From positions 1 through 36,241 of the forward strand of contig JALSKD010000198.1 in the NCBI GenBank assembly GCA_026989015.1: 36,241 nt of DNA. Direction: 5' to 3'. The notes under the pieces were generated by a model. That model was not told where the DNA came from and did not search any database. It was given only the letters and a program-made list of their open reading frames with translations. The position numbers and the translations under genes were made by a program. Source of the DNA: Gammaproteobacteria bacterium. Its GTDB lineage: Bacteria; Pseudomonadota; Gammaproteobacteria; GCA-001735895. The stretch's first letter is position 1, and the number at the start of each line of letters is the position of its first letter. This document shows positions 25,857-34,753 of this stretch, piece after piece.

Positions 25857-26591
25857 GTGGCAGGACACAGCAAATGGGCCAACATTCAGCACCGCAAGAA
25901 GGCGCAGGACGCCAAGCGCGGCAAGCTTTTCACCCGACTGATACGCGAGATCACGGTGGCCGCCAAGGGCGGCTCCGATCTGGCCGCCAACCCCAGTCTG
26001 CGCACGGCGGTGGACAAGGCCAAGGCCCAGTCGGTGCCCAAGGACGCCATCGAACGCGCCATCAAGCGTGGCGCCGGTGAGCTGGAAGGCTCCGATTACG
26101 AGGAAATCCGCTACGAAGGCTACGGCCCGGCCGGGGTCGCGCTGATCGTCGATTGCCTCACTGACAACCGCAACCGTACCGTGGCGGAGGTGCGCCACGC
26201 CTTCAGCAAGTCCGGCGGCAACCTCGGCCAGGACGGCTCCGTGGCCTTCATGTTCAGTGCCGTCGGCGTACTCGTCTACCCGCCGGGCAGCGATGAGGAC
26301 GCCATCATGGAAGCGGCGCTGGAAGCCGGCGCCGAGGATGTGGTCACCGAGGAAGACGGACTGATCGAGGTGCTGACCGCGCCTGCCGACTACCTCAAGG
26401 TCAAGGAGGCGATGATCGCCGCCGGCCACGAGCCGGTGGATTCCGAGCTCACCATGCGCGCAGCCAACAGCGTCGAGTTGGGCGTCGAAGACAGTGAAAA
26501 GGTACAGCGTCTGATCGACACGCTCGAAGAGCTCGACGATGTGCAGGAGGTCTACCACAACGCCGACCTGCATCCGGACATGGAGCAGTGA
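25857..26591 (+). CDS. yebC: YebC/PmpR family transcription/translation regulatory protein
   Basis: A 244-residue cytoplasmic protein of the YebC family. The GTG at 25857 is chosen because it gives the invariant N-terminus (M)[13 protein letters not shown]. An in-frame TTG seven codons earlier is ignored. Other family motifs: [38 protein letters not shown] and [14 protein letters not shown]. Members have been described as DNA-binding regulators (PmpR) and as factors easing translation of difficult sequences such as proline runs. It is located directly upstream of ruvC, as in E. coli. Confidence 0.97.
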   Translation: MAGHSKWANIQHRKKAQDAKRGKLFTRLIREITVAAKGGSDLAANPSLRTAVDKAKAQSVPKDAIERAIKRGAGELEGSDYEEIRYEGYGPAGVALIVDCLTDNRNRTVAEVRHAFSKSGGNLGQDGSVAFMFSAVGVLVYPPGSDEDAIMEAALEAGAEDVVTEEDGLIEVLTAPADYLKVKEAMIAAGHEPVDSELTMRAANSVELGVEDSEKVQRLIDTLEELDDVQEVYHNADLHPDMEQ

Positions 26592-26613
26592 GCCGCAGGG
26601 GCGGCAGCGGGGA

Positions 26614-27138
26614 ATGATCATCCTGGGTATCGACCCGGGCTCGCGGCTGACCGGCTATGGTCTGATCGACAATCGCCGGGACCGCATGATCTATTGCGCC
26701 AGTGGCCATATTCGGGTGCGCGGCGACAGTTTTCCGCAGCGTCTCGGCGACATCTTCGAACAGCTGTGCGCGGTGATCGCCGAACACCAGCCGGTGCAGA
26801 TGAGCATCGAGTCGGTGTTCATGCACAAGAATGCGGATTCCGCGCTCAAGCTGGGGCAGGCGCGGGGCGCCGCCATCTGTGCCGGCCATCAGGCCGGATT
26901 GCAGATCCATGAATACGCGCCACGCGAAGTCAAGCAGGCCCTGGTCGGGCGTGGTGCGGCGGAAAAGGAACAGGTGCGGCACATGGTGATGCGTCTTCTG
27001 GGCTTGACGACCGAGCCGCAGATCGACGAATCCGATGCCCTGGCGCTGGCCATCTGCCACGCCCAGCACCAGATGATGGAAAACCGAACGGGGCTGCCCG
27101 CCAGCGCCTTCAAGAACCGGAGAACACGCCGCCGATGA
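26614..27138 (+). CDS. ruvC: Crossover junction endodeoxyribonuclease RuvC
   Basis: Cuts Holliday junctions brought to it by RuvAB. The 174-residue protein keeps all four acidic catalytic residues at the same numbers as E. coli: Asp7 (GIDPGS), Glu66 (SIESVF), Asp138 and Asp141 (IDESDALA). The ATG at 26614 follows a GGGGA site; a longer in-frame ORF starting inside yebC is rejected. The stop overlaps the ruvA ATG (ATGA). Confidence 0.98.
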   Translation: MIILGIDPGSRLTGYGLIDNRRDRMIYCASGHIRVRGDSFPQRLGDIFEQLCAVIAEHQPVQMSIESVFMHKNADSALKLGQARGAAICAGHQAGLQIHEYAPREVKQALVGRGAAEKEQVRHMVMRLLGLTTEPQIDESDALALAICHAQHQMMENRTGLPASAFKNRRTRRR

Positions 27139-27740
27139 TCGGCCGACTGACTGGAATCCTCGCACTCAAGCGCGCGCCACAGGTGCTCATCGATTGCAAC
27201 GGAGTGGGCTATGAAGTCGATGTCTCCATGTCCACCTACTATCAGCTGCCGCCAGAGGGCGAGCGGGTGGCGCTGTGGACCCACCTGCAGATCAAGGACG
27301 ATGCCCACAGCCTGATCGGTTTTCACGGCGAGCAGGAACGCGCCCTGTTCCGCCAGCTGATCAGGGTCAACGGAGTCGGCCCGAAGATGGCGCTGACCCT
27401 GCTTTCCGGCATTTCCGAGACGGAGTTCGCCGCCTGCATCCAGGCCGCCGATGTGGCCACCCTTACGCGGCTGCCCGGCGTCGGCAAGAAGACCGCCGAA
27501 CGGTTGATCGTGGAGCTCAGGGACAAGCTGGATCAGGCCGCCGTGCTGCCGGCCGGCGCCGTGCCTGGAGCCACCGCCAGCCGCAATGCCCGCCACAGCG
27601 AGGCCGTCGAGGCGCTGCAGGCGCTGGGCTACAAGCCGGCCGATGCGAGCCGCATGGTCGAGGCCGCGGCCGGCGTGGTCGATGACGACAATCCCGAAGC
27701 CCTGATCAAGCAGGCCCTGCAGCAGGCGGTGAAGCGATGA
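27135..27740 (+). CDS. ruvA: Holliday junction branch migration protein RuvA
   Basis: Tetramer that binds four-way junctions and recruits RuvB. The 201-residue protein has the N-terminal OB fold ([20 protein letters not shown]), two helix-hairpin-helix motifs ([10 protein letters not shown] and [16 protein letters not shown]), and the C-terminal RuvB-binding domain ([20 protein letters not shown]). It overlaps both ruvC and ruvB by ATGA. Confidence 0.98.
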   Translation: MIGRLTGILALKRAPQVLIDCNGVGYEVDVSMSTYYQLPPEGERVALWTHLQIKDDAHSLIGFHGEQERALFRQLIRVNGVGPKMALTLLSGISETEFAACIQAADVATLTRLPGVGKKTAERLIVELRDKLDQAAVLPAGAVPGATASRNARHSEAVEALQALGYKPADASRMVEAAAGVVDDDNPEALIKQALQQAVKR

Positions 27741-28771
27741 ACGAAGAACCGCGGCTGATCGATCCGGCGCTGGAGGCCGGGGAAGACCCGCAGGAACGCG
27801 CGCTGCGTCCAAAGCGGCTGGCGGACTATGTCGGCCAGCCCCAGGTCAGCGAGCAGATGGACATTTTCATCGCCGCTGCCCGCAAGCGTAGCGAAGCCCT
27901 CGATCATGTGCTGATCTTCGGACCGCCGGGGCTGGGCAAGACCACGCTGTCGCACATCATCGCCAACGAAATGGGCGTCGGCTTGCGTCAGACTTCCGGT
28001 CCGGTGCTGGAGAAGCCGGGCGACCTGGCCGCGATCCTCACCAATCTCGAGCCCCATGATGTGCTGTTCATCGACGAGATACACCGACTCAGCCCGGTGG
28101 TCGAGGAAATCCTCTATCCGGCGATGGAGGACTACCAGCTCGACATCATGATCGGCGAGGGACCGGCGGCGCGTTCCATCAAGCTCGAACTGCCGCCCTT
28201 CACCCTGGTCGGTGCCACCACCCGCGCCGGCTTGCTGACCTCGCCCTTGCGTGACCGCTTTGGCATCGTGCAACGGCTCGAGTTCTACAGCATCGACGAC
28301 CTGGCCTCCATCGTGCGCCGCAGCGCCGAGTTGCTCGGCATTGAGCTGTCCGAGGACGGCGGGCGCGAGATCGCCACCCGTTCGCGTGGCACGCCGCGCA
28401 TTGCCAACCGCCTGCTGCGCCGTGCCCGCGACTATGCCGAGGTCCGCGCCGGTGGCGTCATCGACGGCGATGTCGCCACCGCTGCCTTGGACATGCTCAA
28501 GGTCGACCAGAGCGGCCTCGACCACATGGATCGGAGGCTGATTCTGTCGCTGATCGAGAAATTCGATGGCGGACCGGTCGGCGTCGAGAGCCTGGCCGCC
28601 GCCATTGGCGAGGAACGCGGCACCATCGAGGATGTCATCGAGCCCTACCTCATCCAGCAGGGCTTCATGATGCGCACCCCGCGCGGGCGCATGGTGACCG
28701 CGCGGGGCTACCGACATTTCGGCTTCCAGCCGGCGGGCGGCGCCGCGGCCAGTGGAGACCTGTTCGAATGA
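27737..28771 (+). CDS. ruvB: Holliday junction branch migration ATPase RuvB
   Basis: Hexameric AAA+ motor driving branch migration. The 344-residue protein has Walker [10 protein letters not shown] (62-70), Walker [10 protein letters not shown], sensor 1 [19 protein letters not shown] with the arginine finger region, sensor 2 [16 protein letters not shown], and the winged-helix C-terminus ([20 protein letters not shown]). The stop overlaps the ybgC ATG. Confidence 0.98.
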   Translation: MNEEPRLIDPALEAGEDPQERALRPKRLADYVGQPQVSEQMDIFIAAARKRSEALDHVLIFGPPGLGKTTLSHIIANEMGVGLRQTSGPVLEKPGDLAAILTNLEPHDVLFIDEIHRLSPVVEEILYPAMEDYQLDIMIGEGPAARSIKLELPPFTLVGATTRAGLLTSPLRDRFGIVQRLEFYSIDDLASIVRRSAELLGIELSEDGGREIATRSRGTPRIANRLLRRARDYAEVRAGGVIDGDVATAALDMLKVDQSGLDHMDRRLILSLIEKFDGGPVGVESLAAAIGEERGTIEDVIEPYLIQQGFMMRTPRGRMVTARGYRHFGFQPAGGAAASGDLFE

Positions 28772-29223
28772 GCGGGCATGCCTTCGATCTGCGCGTCTAT
28801 TTCGAGGATACCGATGCCGGCGGCGTGGTCTACAACGCCAACTACCTCAAGTTCTACGAACGGGCGCGCACCGAATTCCTGCGTGATCTGGGCTACGAAC
28901 AGGACGACCTGTTAAGCCAGGGTTTGGTTTTCGTGGTCAAGAATATCGCCGTCGATTTTCTGCGCGCCGCCCGTTTCAACGAGCGCCTGCGCGTACTGAC
29001 CCGCCCGACGGAACTGAAGAAGGCCAGCCTGGTCTTCGAACAGGAGATTCACGGGCTGGATGCGGACGGCAGGATTACGGAGCACAGCCGTCCGCTCAAT
29101 CGCGCCCGCGTCCGGGTCGCCTGCGTGGCGGCCGAGGGCTTTCGGCCGCTGGCGATTCCCGATGACATCCGCGCCGCGCTGCAGGAGCGGCAGACCCATT
29201 CCAACGACACGACCGACCGATGA
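28768..29223 (+). CDS. ybgC: Tol-Pal-associated acyl-CoA thioesterase YbgC
   Basis: Hot-dog-fold thioesterase (4HBT family), first gene of the classic tol-pal operon. The 151-residue protein has the family motif [20 protein letters not shown] with the catalytic Asp. A His often found after VVY is Asn here. E. coli YbgC is somewhat shorter (about 134 residues). The E. coli enzyme acts on short acyl-CoA or acyl-ACP species and interacts with lipid synthesis enzymes. It overlaps ruvB upstream and tolQ downstream by ATGA, linking the ruv and tol genes into one probable transcript. Confidence 0.95.
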   Translation: MSGHAFDLRVYFEDTDAGGVVYNANYLKFYERARTEFLRDLGYEQDDLLSQGLVFVVKNIAVDFLRAARFNERLRVLTRPTELKKASLVFEQEIHGLDADGRITEHSRPLNRARVRVACVAAEGFRPLAIPDDIRAALQERQTHSNDTTDR

Positions 29224-29912
29224 CCGAAACCTCCTTCTTCGAGATGATCGCCAATGCCAGCCTGCCGGTGCAGCTGGTGATGCTGATCCTGCTGCTGGCC
29301 TCCGTGCTCTCCTGGGCCATCATCTTCTACAAGCAACGCTACATCCAGCGCTGCAACCTCGAGGCCAGCGCCTTCGAGGGGCGCTTCTGGTCTGGCATCA
29401 ACCTCAGCGACCTGTTCAGTCAGCTGTCCTCGCGTCAGGAACCTCGCAGCGGGCTGGAATCCGTTTTCGAAAGCGGGTTTCGCGAGTTCGCCCGGGCGCG
29501 CAAGGCCGACCTGCCGATCCAGGATGTCATCACCGCCGCCCACCGCGCGATGAAGGTGGCCCTGTCGCGGCAGGTCGATACCTTGGAAAACAACCTGTCG
29601 TCGCTGGCCACCATCGGTTCCGTCAGCCCCTATATCGGCCTGTTCGGCACCGTCTGGGGCATCATGGATTCCTTCCGCTCACTGGCCGGTGTCCAGCAGG
29701 CCACGCTGGCCATGGTCGCACCGGGCATCTCCGAGGCGCTGGTCGCCACCGCCATGGGTCTGCTGGCGGCGATACCTGCGGTCATCGCCTACAACAAGTT
29801 TGCCACCGACATCGACGGCCTGGCGGTGCGCTACCAGAATTTCACCGACGAGTTCACCGGCATCCTGCAGCGGCAGGCCCAGGCCCCGACCTCCACCGCC
29901 AGCAGTTCGTGA
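29220..29912 (+). CDS. tolQ: Tol-Pal system proton channel subunit TolQ
   Basis: Inner-membrane subunit of the TolQR proton-driven motor, related to ExbB and MotA. The 230-residue protein has a first membrane helix (about 16-36), a cytoplasmic loop, and two more helices. It has the conserved GSVSPYIGLFGTVWGIM followed by ISEALVATAMGLLAAIPAV, typical of TolQ/ExbB. tolR follows four bases later. Confidence 0.97.
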   Translation: MTETSFFEMIANASLPVQLVMLILLLASVLSWAIIFYKQRYIQRCNLEASAFEGRFWSGINLSDLFSQLSSRQEPRSGLESVFESGFREFARARKADLPIQDVITAAHRAMKVALSRQVDTLENNLSSLATIGSVSPYIGLFGTVWGIMDSFRSLAGVQQATLAMVAPGISEALVATAMGLLAAIPAVIAYNKFATDIDGLAVRYQNFTDEFTGILQRQAQAPTSTASSS

Positions 29913-29916
29913 AACC

Positions 29917-30354
29917 ATGACGGAACCGGTTCGCAAGCGCCGCGCGAAGGCCGAGATCAATGTCGTGCCCTACATCGACGTGATGCTGGTGTTGCTGATC
30001 ATCTTCATGGTCACTGCACCGTTGCTGAAGCAGGGCGTCGAGGTGGATCTGCCGCAGGCACCGGCCCGGGCGCTGGATGTCAACGCGCCGGAACCGATCG
30101 TCATCAGCGTTGACCGTGAGGGGCGTTATTTCGTCAATACCGCTGCCGATCCGGATGCGCCGGTGGACGGTGATCAGTTGGTGGATACGGTGGCCGCCGC
30201 CCTCAAGAAGCAGCCCAAGCGGCCGGTGATGCTGCGCGGTGACCGCAACGGTCCCTACCAGCATGTGATCGGCGCGCTGGTCCGCCTGCAGGCGGCCGGC
30301 ATCGACAAGGTCGGCCTGGTCACCGAACCGGGCGATGCGGAGCCGGCCGGATGA
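29917..30354 (+). CDS. tolR: Tol-Pal system protein TolR
   Basis: Partner of TolQ carrying the proton-translocating aspartate. The 145-residue protein has a basic N-terminus, one membrane helix with Asp21 (NVVPYIDVMLVLLIIFMVT), and a periplasmic ExbD/TolR domain. The ATG at 29917 follows the tolQ stop; a much longer in-frame ORF starting inside tolQ is rejected. The stop overlaps the tolA ATG (ATGA). Confidence 0.97.
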   Translation: MTEPVRKRRAKAEINVVPYIDVMLVLLIIFMVTAPLLKQGVEVDLPQAPARALDVNAPEPIVISVDREGRYFVNTAADPDAPVDGDQLVDTVAAALKKQPKRPVMLRGDRNGPYQHVIGALVRLQAAGIDKVGLVTEPGDAEPAG

Positions 30355-31241
30355 TCGCGTTTTTGCGGCAACACCCGAAAGCCCTGGGCTATTCGCTGCT
30401 GCTGCATGTGCTGATACTCGGTCTGGCGGCCTTCAGCTTCGACAGCCGGGACGCCCAGCAGCTTGTGCGCAAACCCGGCCCGCAGACACAGACCATACAG
30501 ACCGAGATCATCGACGAGAAGGCACTGGAAAAAAGCGCGCGGAAACAGGCCGAGGTGGAACAGCGCAAGGCCGAAGCCGAGAAGAAGCGCAAGGCCGAAG
30601 CTGCCCGCAAGAAGGCCGAAGCCGAAAAGAAACGCAAGGCCGAGGAAGCCCGCAAGAAGGCCGAAGCCGAGAAGAAGCGCAAGGCCGAAGCTGCTCGCAA
30701 GAAGGCCGAAGCCGAAAAGAAACGCAAGGCCGAGGAAGCCCGCAAGAAGGCCGAAGCCGAGAAGAAGCGCAAGGCCGAGGCCGCTCGCAAGAAGGCCGAA
30801 GCCGAGAAGAAACGCAAGGCCGAGGAAGCCCGCAAGAAGGCCGAAGCCGAAAAGAAACGCAAGGCCGAGGAAGCCGCCCGTCGCAAGGCGGAAGAAGAAC
30901 AGCGGCGCAAGGAGGCGGAACTCCAGGCGCGCCTGGCGGCCGAAGAACGGCAGCGCGAACTGGACCTGATGCGCAATGCCTATTATGCGAAAATCCGCGA
31001 CAAGATTTCGCGCAACTGGCGGCAGCCGCCCAATGCCGGTGACAAGCCGGAATGCGAGGTGCGTGTGGAGCAGGATCCCGGAGGATTCGTCCTCAATGTG
31101 ACCATTGGTCGATGCCCGGGCACCCGCGAATATCGGCTGTCGGTGGAACAGGCGGTGCGCAAGTCCGATCCGTTGCCGAAACCGGATGATCCCGAGCTCT
31201 TCGAACGGGACATCCTCATCAAATTCAAGCCCAGGGACTGA
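30351..31241 (+). CDS. tolA: Tol-Pal system protein TolA
   Basis: Spans the periplasm to connect TolQR in the inner membrane with TolB and Pal at the outer membrane. The 296-residue protein has an N-terminal membrane helix (about 12-27, containing SLLLHVLILGLAAF), a long Lys/Glu/Ala helical domain with seven 15-residue repeats (about 74-178), and a globular C-terminal domain (AYYAKIRDKISRNWRQPP, ECEVRVEQDPGG). The helical arm is shorter than in E. coli TolA (421 residues in total). It overlaps tolR upstream and tolB downstream. Confidence 0.95.
   Translation: MIAFLRQHPKALGYSLLLHVLILGLAAFSFDSRDAQQLVRKPGPQTQTIQTEIIDEKALEKSARKQAEVEQRKAEAEKKRKAEAARKKAEAEKKRKAEEARKKAEAEKKRKAEAARKKAEAEKKRKAEEARKKAEAEKKRKAEAARKKAEAEKKRKAEEARKKAEAEKKRKAEEAARRKAEEEQRRKEAELQARLAAEERQRELDLMRNAYYAKIRDKISRNWRQPPNAGDKPECEVRVEQDPGGFVLNVTIGRCPGTREYRLSVEQAVRKSDPLPKPDDPELFERDILIKFKPRD
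30570..30884 (+). repeat. Seven 45-bp tandem repeats in tolA (90-bp higher order)
   Basis: Seven consecutive 45-base units beginning GCCGAAGCCGA encode 15 residues each (AEAEKKRKAEAARKK or AEAEKKRKAEEARKK). The two versions mostly alternate, giving a 90-base super-repeat that is nearly identical in its first copies. The last unit diverges at its end. Confidence 0.92.
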
Positions 31242-32563
31242 TGCCCATGAAGCGAATACTGTTCACAACCCTTCTCCCCCTGCTGCTGGCGTTGCTGGGT
31301 GCGACGCCGGCCCGCGCCGTCATCACCATCGAGATCACCGAAGGCGTCGAGGGCGCGATCCCGGTGGCCGTGGTCGGTTTCGACATGACCCAGCTGCCGG
31401 TGCCCCTGAAGACCGACCTGGCGTCGATCATCACCAGCGACCTCAACCGCAGCGGCCTGTTCAAGGTGCTGCCCGAGTCGGAATATCCGCAGCGCCCGTC
31501 GCAGAGCCGCCAGGTCCAGTACCCGTTGTGGAAGGCGTCGGGCGCGGAGTTTCTGGTCATTGGCCGGGTATTGCCTCGGGAAGGAGGGAGCTACGATGTG
31601 CAGTTCCAGTTCCTCGATGTGCTCAAGCGCAAGCAGCTGCTCGGCTACCGTTTTCCGGTGCGTGCCCGCAGCCTGCGCGCCACCGCCCACGAGATCAGCG
31701 ACCTGATCTATGAAAAGATCACCGGCACCCGCGGCGCCTTCAATACGCGCATCGCCTACATCAGTGTGGTCGGCAAGGGCAAGAACAAGAAATATGTATT
31801 GCAGGTGGCCGATACCGATGGCTACAACCCGCAAACCATCCTCGAATCGGATGAGCCGCTGATGTCTCCGGCCTGGTCGCCCGACGGTGCATCGCTGGCC
31901 TATGTATCCTTCGAAAACCGCCGCCCCGAAGTGTTCATCCAGCATCTGGCGAGCGCCCGCCGCAGCAAGATGGCGGGTTTCAAGGGGCTCAACAATGCGC
32001 CGGCCTGGTCCCCGGACGGCAAGAAGCTGGCGCTGGTATTGTCCAAGGACGGCAGCCCCGACATCTATGTCATGGACATTGCCACCCGCAAGCTGCGGCG
32101 CATCACCCGTCACCGGGCAATCGATACCGAACCGGTGTTCACGCCCGACGGAAAGGCGCTGATCTTCACCTCCGACCGCAGCGGCTCGCCCCAGCTCTAC
32201 CGTATCGCCCTTTCCGGCGGTCGTCCCGAACGCCTGACCTTCGAAGGCCCCTACAATGCCGCGCCGGATGTCGCCTCCGACGGCAAGCGGCTGGCGCTGC
32301 TCTATGGCGAGCAGGGCCGCTACCGTATCGCGGAGCTGGATCTCGAGGACAGCAACCTGACGGTGTTGACCGAAAACCGGCTCGATGAATCCCCGTCCTT
32401 TGCGCCCAACGGCCGTATGGTGCTCTACGCTACCACTCGCGGCAACAAGGGCGTACTGTATATGGTGTCGCTGGACGGGCGGGTCCAGCACAAGCTGTCC
32501 GATCAGGCCGGAGATGTCCGTGAACCCGCCTGGGGCCCCTATAAGCCTCTGAGAACCCAATAA
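31241..32563 (+). CDS. tolB: Tol-Pal system beta-propeller protein TolB
   Basis: Periplasmic protein that binds Pal and the TolA C-terminus. The 440-residue protein has a signal peptide (LLPLLLALLGATPARAV), an N-terminal alpha/beta domain (VVGFDMTQLPVPLKTDLASI), and a six-bladed propeller with repeated WSPDG-type motifs (PAWSPDGASLAYVS, PAWSPDGKKLALV, VFTPDGKALIFTSDRSG). The ATG at 31241 overlaps the tolA stop (TGATG); a second ATG two codons later is possible. Confidence 0.97.
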   Translation: MPMKRILFTTLLPLLLALLGATPARAVITIEITEGVEGAIPVAVVGFDMTQLPVPLKTDLASIITSDLNRSGLFKVLPESEYPQRPSQSRQVQYPLWKASGAEFLVIGRVLPREGGSYDVQFQFLDVLKRKQLLGYRFPVRARSLRATAHEISDLIYEKITGTRGAFNTRIAYISVVGKGKNKKYVLQVADTDGYNPQTILESDEPLMSPAWSPDGASLAYVSFENRRPEVFIQHLASARRSKMAGFKGLNNAPAWSPDGKKLALVLSKDGSPDIYVMDIATRKLRRITRHRAIDTEPVFTPDGKALIFTSDRSGSPQLYRIALSGGRPERLTFEGPYNAAPDVASDGKRLALLYGEQGRYRIAELDLEDSNLTVLTENRLDESPSFAPNGRMVLYATTRGNKGVLYMVSLDGRVQHKLSDQAGDVREPAWGPYKPLRTQ

Positions 32564-32585
32564 CCAAAGCACAGGAGAAAACCCA

Positions 32586-33137
32586 ATGAAAATCCGTAAC
32601 CTCACTATTGCCTTCGGCCTGCTGTTTCTGGCTGCCTGCCAGACCCAGCAAAGCGGGGAAGGCATGGAGCCGACCACCGATACCGCCCAGCAGACCCAGG
32701 ACAGCGGGATGGCCGAACCGATCGCCGGTGGTGCCGAAACCACCCAACTGGGAGAGGAGCAGCTGAGCGCCCGAGAACTGCTGGAGCAGCCGGACTCGCC
32801 GCTGTCCACCCGCGTGATCTATTTCGATTTCGACAGCGCCCGGGTGCGTGACGAGTTCCTGCCGGTACTGGAGGCCCACGGCGTGTTCCTGGCCGAGAAC
32901 GGCAATGTGCGGGTGCGCCTCGAAGGCCATGCCGACGAACGCGGCTCACGCGAGTACAATATCGGCCTCGGTGATCGCCGTGCCCAGTCGGTACGCCAGA
33001 TCCTGCTGTTCCAGGGCGCTTCCAGCGACCAGATCGAGACCATCAGCTATGGCGAGGAGCGTCCGGCGGTGCTTGGCCATGACGAATCAGCCTGGTCCAA
33101 GAATCGCCGTGTCGAGATGGTTTACGACGTGCAATGA
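32586..33137 (+). CDS. pal: Peptidoglycan-associated lipoprotein Pal
   Basis: Outer-membrane lipoprotein that anchors the envelope to peptidoglycan. The 183-residue protein has a signal peptide with lipobox LAAC (Cys18), a flexible Gln/Thr-rich linker, and an OmpA-type peptidoglycan-binding domain (VIYFDFDSARV, LEGHADERGSREYNIGLGDR, NRRVEMVY). AGGAG lies before the start. The stop overlaps an in-frame ATG of the next gene. Confidence 0.98.
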   Translation: MKIRNLTIAFGLLFLAACQTQQSGEGMEPTTDTAQQTQDSGMAEPIAGGAETTQLGEEQLSARELLEQPDSPLSTRVIYFDFDSARVRDEFLPVLEAHGVFLAENGNVRVRLEGHADERGSREYNIGLGDRRAQSVRQILLFQGASSDQIETISYGEERPAVLGHDESAWSKNRRVEMVYDVQ

Positions 33138-33160
33138 ACCCGCAACGAGGGGGAAAGGGG

Positions 33161-34033
33161 ATGAATGCGATACGCTGTGGGCTGCTGTCCCTGGCGCTGC
33201 TGGTGCCGCTGGCGGCACCGGCGGCCAGCCATGGCGGCAAGCCGATGACCGTCGAACAGCGCCTGGCGCGGCTGGAGAAGAATCTGGCCCGTCTGCAGCG
33301 TCTGATCGACAATCGGGCTTTGCTTGAACTGGTCCAACGGGTCGATGACCTGTCCCAGGAAGTCAGTGAATTGCGCGGTCAGATGGAGCAGCAGAATTAT
33401 GACCTGTCGGGGCTGAAGAAGCGCCAGCGGGAGCTGTACCTCGATACCGACCGCCGCCTGCGTGACCTGGAAAACCGCTCCAGCAGCGCTCCGGCGGCGA
33501 CCGTCCCCTCTCTGCCGTCTGCAGCGGTGACCGGTACGGCTGCGGCGGGAACGCCTGCAGCCGCACCGGCTCCCAAACCACAGGTTGCGCCCCCGAAGCC
33601 GGTGGTGCCGGCGGTCAATGTCGGTTCCACGGGCGGTGCCACCGTCAGCGACGAACGCGCCGCCTACCAGAAGGCCTTCGATCTGCTCAAGGAGGGACGC
33701 TACGCGCGGGCCAACGCGGCCTTCCGCGACTTCCTCAAGACCTACCCGAACAGCAGTTATGCCGGCAATGCCCAGTACTGGCTCGGCGAATCGCTGTATG
33801 TCTCGCGCAAGTTCAAGCAGGCCGCCGAAGAATTCCAGCGCGTGCTGAAGAACTACCCGAACAGCAACAAGGCACCGGATGCGATGCTCAAGCTGGGCTA
33901 CACCTGGTATGAGCTGCGGCAATTCGATGCGGCGCGGGCGATGCTCAAGCAGTTGACTGAACTCTATCCCGGCAGTACCGCGGCCCGGCTGGCGACCAAG
34001 CGGCTGGAGCGCATGAAACGGGAAGGCGTGTGA
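33161..34033 (+). CDS. cpoB: Cell division coordinator CpoB (YbgF)
   Basis: Periplasmic protein that coordinates peptidoglycan synthesis and Tol-driven outer-membrane constriction at division. From the chosen start the protein has 290 residues: a signal peptide (GLLSLALLVPLAAPAASHG), a trimerising coiled coil (VEQRLARLEKNLARLQRLID), an Ala/Pro-rich linker, and C-terminal TPR repeats (YQKAFDLLKEGRYARANAAF, NAQYWLGESLYVSRKFKQA). The ATG at 33161 is preferred because AGGGGG lies seven bases before it. An in-frame ATG at 33134 overlapping the pal stop would add nine residues to the signal peptide. Confidence 0.94.
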   Translation: MNAIRCGLLSLALLVPLAAPAASHGGKPMTVEQRLARLEKNLARLQRLIDNRALLELVQRVDDLSQEVSELRGQMEQQNYDLSGLKKRQRELYLDTDRRLRDLENRSSSAPAATVPSLPSAAVTGTAAAGTPAAAPAPKPQVAPPKPVVPAVNVGSTGGATVSDERAAYQKAFDLLKEGRYARANAAFRDFLKTYPNSSYAGNAQYWLGESLYVSRKFKQAAEEFQRVLKNYPNSNKAPDAMLKLGYTWYELRQFDAARAMLKQLTELYPGSTAARLATKRLERMKREGV

Positions 34034-34638
34034 TGTCCCGCTTCGAGGCATGCCACGCTCGAAAGGCCCGCGTTGCGGGCCTTTTGCTGTCTGCGCTGCT
34101 GCTGGCCGCTTGTGGTGCCACGGATGATGAACGCAAGCCGGCCCAGCCCTCTACCCTGTTCGATGCCGCCGAGCAGGGGGATCTGCAGGCGCTGGACCGC
34201 TTTCTGGTCGGCAACCAGTGGGTGAACAGCCGTACCGCCTGTCAGTGGACGCCGTTGATGAAAGCCGCGCCCAACGGTCACCCCGAAGCGGTGCGCAAGC
34301 TGCTGGAGAAGGGCGCTGCGGTGGAACTGGTGGACAAGGGCGGCTATTCGACGATGATGCTGGCGGCTTCCAATGGCCATGCCGAAGTCGTTCGCCTGCT
34401 GCTCGACCACGGTGCCGACATCGATCGGGTGGAACAGACCCAGGGCATGACAGCGCTGATCTGGGCCGCCCAGCGCGGCCAGCAGTCAGTGGTCCGGCTG
34501 CTGCTGGAGCGGGGCGCCAATACGGCGCTGCGCGATGCCGAAGGCAAAACGGCGGCGCAGCGCGCCCGCGAGTCCGGGCATGAGGCGATGGGCCGGCTGA
34601 TCGAGCAGTGGCCGCAATCTCCTGCAAAACAGGAATGA
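34033..34638 (+). CDS. Ankyrin-repeat lipoprotein
   Basis: A 201-residue predicted lipoprotein: basic n-region, hydrophobic stretch (VAGLLLSALLLAAC, lipobox Cys27), then four to five ankyrin repeats (LFDAAEQGDLQALDRFL, TPLMKAAPNGHPEAVRKLL, STMMLAASNGHAEVVRLLL, TALIWAAQRGQQSVVRLLL). Ankyrin repeats bind proteins, so a periplasmic scaffold or inhibitor is plausible; the partner is unknown. The ATG overlaps the cpoB stop (TGATG), suggesting translation coupled to the tol-pal operon. A strong terminator-like hairpin lies within its signal-peptide codons (34062-34085). No later Met precedes the lipobox, so the start must be upstream of the hairpin. Confidence 0.87.
   Translation: MSRFEACHARKARVAGLLLSALLLAACGATDDERKPAQPSTLFDAAEQGDLQALDRFLVGNQWVNSRTACQWTPLMKAAPNGHPEAVRKLLEKGAAVELVDKGGYSTMMLAASNGHAEVVRLLLDHGADIDRVEQTQGMTALIWAAQRGQQSVVRLLLERGANTALRDAEGKTAAQRARESGHEAMGRLIEQWPQSPAKQE
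34062..34085 (+). terminator. Terminator-like hairpin inside the ankyrin gene
   Basis: AAAGGCCCGC (34062-34071) and GCGGGCCTTT (34075-34084) form a perfect 10-bp GC-rich stem with a three-base loop, followed by one more T and then GCTGT. The U-tract is short (four T, three of them in the stem). It may end or attenuate the tol-pal transcript 29 bases into the next gene. Confidence 0.55.
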
Positions 34639-34753
34639 ATTGGGTATCATCGGCGTCACACACAAGAATAAACATGGATCAATCCGGTGTGTGGCCGCGC
34701 ACACAAAACGCTGTGATCCGATTCTCTTTCGCTATCGACCCTGAGGAGTACCC

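Noticed and set aside
30570-30884. Regular repeats resembling a CRISPR array
   Set aside because: The repeats are contiguous, in frame, without unique spacers, and encode the TolA helix.
30983-32809. 608-residue open frame on the minus strand opposite tolB
   Set aside because: It lies antisense to tolB, part of pal and the end of tolA, all with clear motifs. Its translation has no recognisable domain and is a product of high-GC third-position bias.
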